Shown: one piece after another, positions 24,709-26,399 of the stretch | Layout: each line of letters opens with the position of its first letter | How positions within the stretch are numbered: the first letter of the stretch is position 1 | Origin: Fabrea salina | Taxonomy: Eukaryota > Ciliophora > Heterotrichea > Heterotrichida > Fabreidae | Reading direction: 5' to 3' | Assembly: GCA_022984795.1 (NCBI GenBank) | Contig: JALIHJ010000092.1 | Coordinates: 1-26,399 of the forward strand | DNA length: 26,399 nucleotides | Notes under the pieces: model-generated | What the model was told of the DNA's origin: nothing | Seen by the model: the letters and a program-made list of their open reading frames with translations, nothing else | Database searches by the model: none | Made by a program: the position numbers and the translations under genes

Positions 24709-25716
24709 TTAGTTCTTACTAAGCTAAGTTTGTTTTATAAGTTTAGTGCTCATCTTATATCAGTAATGCTTTGTTAATATGAGTTATTCATACTAAAGTT
24801 TAGACTTATGAAACACTTAGAGATTTGACATAAAAGTAGAGCCTCTTAAGCTTAGTCATGATAAGTAATAAGGCTTCTTGTTTGGGTCGTGTTATGGAAT
24901 ATACCACCCAAGGAACTGGACAGATGAAGAATGCCACCTTACCAACAGAGCAAAAGTGACTTTAAGGCTGGGTGTTAGGAACATAATGTGTTTATTCCAC
25001 TAAATTCTTTTGCTATTTGGCTTCAGTGAGAAACTAAAACCTGGTGAATATTGGCAACTGTGAAAAGTGACGGTTCAGCTATTGAATAAACTCACCAGAA
25101 AGCCGTTTTGAATTAGAAACAAGATCGAAGAGCTTGAAAACGTAGTTACGAGAAAATAACAGTCCTGCATTCTTTAATCTGAGTTAATTATTATTAATAG
25201 TTGTGACTTTAAGCGAAGAAATTAAGGTCTGCTTTTATAGGGTAAAATCAACACAAAGGCATGATTTAGTTAGTTAGGTTCTTGGAACATCATAAGCTAT
25301 TTCAAGCCTTGGTATTCAAATATACAAATGAATAAATCTGTTGAAGAAATATAAAATGATTTCTGACATGTATATTTCGATAGAATTCAGTTTTAAGGTT
25401 AAATCAATCTTTTGGAGCTATTTAGGATGCTAAAGATTTATTGGAACTAAGAACTAACAGACTGCTGATAAATTCAATGCTTTAAAGTAACTTAGCTAGT
25501 TATAAATCAAGGACTTTTAGAGCCTAACACACTATTTCAAGATGTTTAATTAAAAGCGTTATTGGTTAGGGTTAGTTCTAGCTTATATAGTCTTGGTGGA
25601 TTGTTGAAGAAATTCAAAAGAGATGGCAGCCTTTATAAGATTTCAAGAAAAGTGAGTTCAATTAAAAATAAATCATAATTAGTGCTTAGCTTCGATTTAG
25701 ACAGCTGTGAGTAAAC
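24709..25716. other. Right subtelomeric non-coding region
   Basis: About 1 kb of AT-rich sequence between the MYG1 remnant and the telomere. All six frames are closed at short range; the best stretch is 43 codons at 24872-25003 without a start. I see no tRNA, no transposon ends and no CRISPR-like repeat. Two telomere-like words occur: GGGTGTTAGG at 24970-24979 and GGTTAGGGTTAG at 25564-25575. As the only long gene-free DNA outside the caps it is a reasonable place for a replication origin, though nothing in the sequence proves it. Confidence 0.6.
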
Positions 25717-26399
25717 TTAGGGTGTTAGGGTGTTAGGGTGTTAGGGTGTTAGGGTGTTAGGGTGTTAGGAGTGTTAGGGGTGTTAGGGTGTTGGGTGTTA
25801 GGGTGTTAGGGTGTTAGGGTGTTAGGGTGTTAGGGTGTTAGGGTGTTGGTGTTAGGGTGTTAGGGTGTTAGGGTGTTAGGGTGTTAGGGTGTTAGGTGTT
25901 AGGGTGTTAGGGTGTTAGGGTGTTAGGGTGTTAGGGTGTTGGGGTGTTAGGGTGTTAGGGTGTTGGGGTGTTAGGGTGTTAGGGTGTTAGGGTGTTAGGG
26001 TGTTAGGGTGTTAGGGTGTTAGGGTGTTAGGGTGTTAGGGTGTTGGGGTGTTAGGGTGTTAGGGTGTTAGGGTGTTAGGGTGTTAGGGTAGGGTGTTAGG
26101 GTGTTAGGGTGTTAGGGTGTTAGGTGTTAGGGTGTTGGTGTTAGGGTGTTAGGGTGTTAGGGTGTTAGGTGTTGGGGTGTTAGGGGTGTTAGGGTGTTAG
26201 GGTGTTAGGGTGTTAGGGTGTTAGGGTGTTAGGGTGTTAGGGTGTTAGGGTGATTACGGTGTGTTAGGGTGTTAGGGTGTTAGGGTGTTAGGGTGTTAGG
26301 GTGTTAGGGTGTTAGGGTGTTGATTTAGGGTGTTAGGGGTGTTGGGGTGTTAGGGTGTTAGGGTGTTAGGGTGTTAGGGTGTTAGGGTGTTAGGGTGTT
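25717..26399. repeat. Right telomere, G-rich strand (TGTTAGGG)n
   Basis: An array of TGTTAGGG begins at about 25717 after AGTAAAC and runs to the window end, the reverse complement of the left array. It is more uniform than the left one: scattered TGTTGGGG, GTGTTAGGGG, dropped bases and one irregular patch near 26251-26262 and another near 26320. The visible length is about 683 bp against 1045 bp on the left. Confidence 0.97.

Noticed and set aside
24872-25003. 43-codon open stretch containing NWTDEE, slightly Myb-like
   Set aside because: No start, bounded by stops, too short and without the spaced Trp pattern of a Myb repeat; probably chance.
25564-25575. GGTTAGGGTTAG, resembling TTAGGG telomeres
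   Set aside because: Two units only and not this organism's 8-nt repeat; not enough to call an interstitial telomere.
1-26399. Mobile elements, viral fossils, CRISPR arrays, rRNA or tRNA genes
   Set aside because: No terminal inverted repeats, integrase, transposase or reverse transcriptase motifs, spaced repeats or RNA-gene signatures were seen.

Overview
This window looks like a complete macronuclear chromosome of a heterotrich ciliate, closest in style to Stentor. It is capped at both ends by arrays of an 8-base telomere unit: CCCTAACA on the left (1-1045) and TGTTAGGG on the right (25717-26399). Between the caps lie about 20 genes in 23 kb, with almost no spacer. All tryptophans are read from TGG, no long frame contains an internal TGA, and TAA, TAG and TGA all serve as stops. 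This means the standard nuclear code, as reported for Stentor and unlike Blepharisma (TGA = Trp). One gene carries a 16-nt intron and one pseudogene keeps a 15-nt intron relic, which is the heterotrich intron size. The genus is an inference from these traits.

Layout: a surface-protein gene truncated by the left telomere; a J-domain/SAP-like/UPF1-type helicase fusion; a ubiquitin-like protein lacking Gly-Gly; a YANK-like kinase; a zinc-finger nucleotidyltransferase; a catalytically altered HIBCH-like protein (possibly mitoribosomal mS47); a 550-bp gap with a decayed coding remnant; a repeat protein of unknown function; UBA-PTH2; theta-like GST; mevalonate diphosphate decarboxylase; DNAAF9/Shulin; an RCC1-fold protein (Kti13/SERGEF-like); a cyclin E-like gene; a small basic protein with CDK sites; an FHA/RING-CH protein; cyclin B; SF-assemblin; NEMF/Rqc2; a divergent actin; a MYG1 pseudogene; and about 1 kb of AT-rich DNA before the right telomere.

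The architecture is striking. Strands alternate nearly gene by gene. Convergent pairs abut or overlap at their stop codons (from 8 bp overlap to 21 bp gap). Divergent start codons are as little as 6 bp apart, and many starts have a TTATATAAAA-like element directly before ATG. Promoters and 3' ends must therefore lie partly inside neighbouring coding sequence.

Functional themes are translation and its surveillance (NEMF, PTH2, UPF1-like helicase, Kti13-like, possible mS47), cilia and cytoskeleton (Shulin, SF-assemblin, divergent actin), and the cell cycle (two cyclins around a CDK-substrate-like protein). Three genes carry a one-base frame discontinuity, at least two of them at homopolymers. 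Assembly error is the simplest explanation, but each needs read or RNA support.
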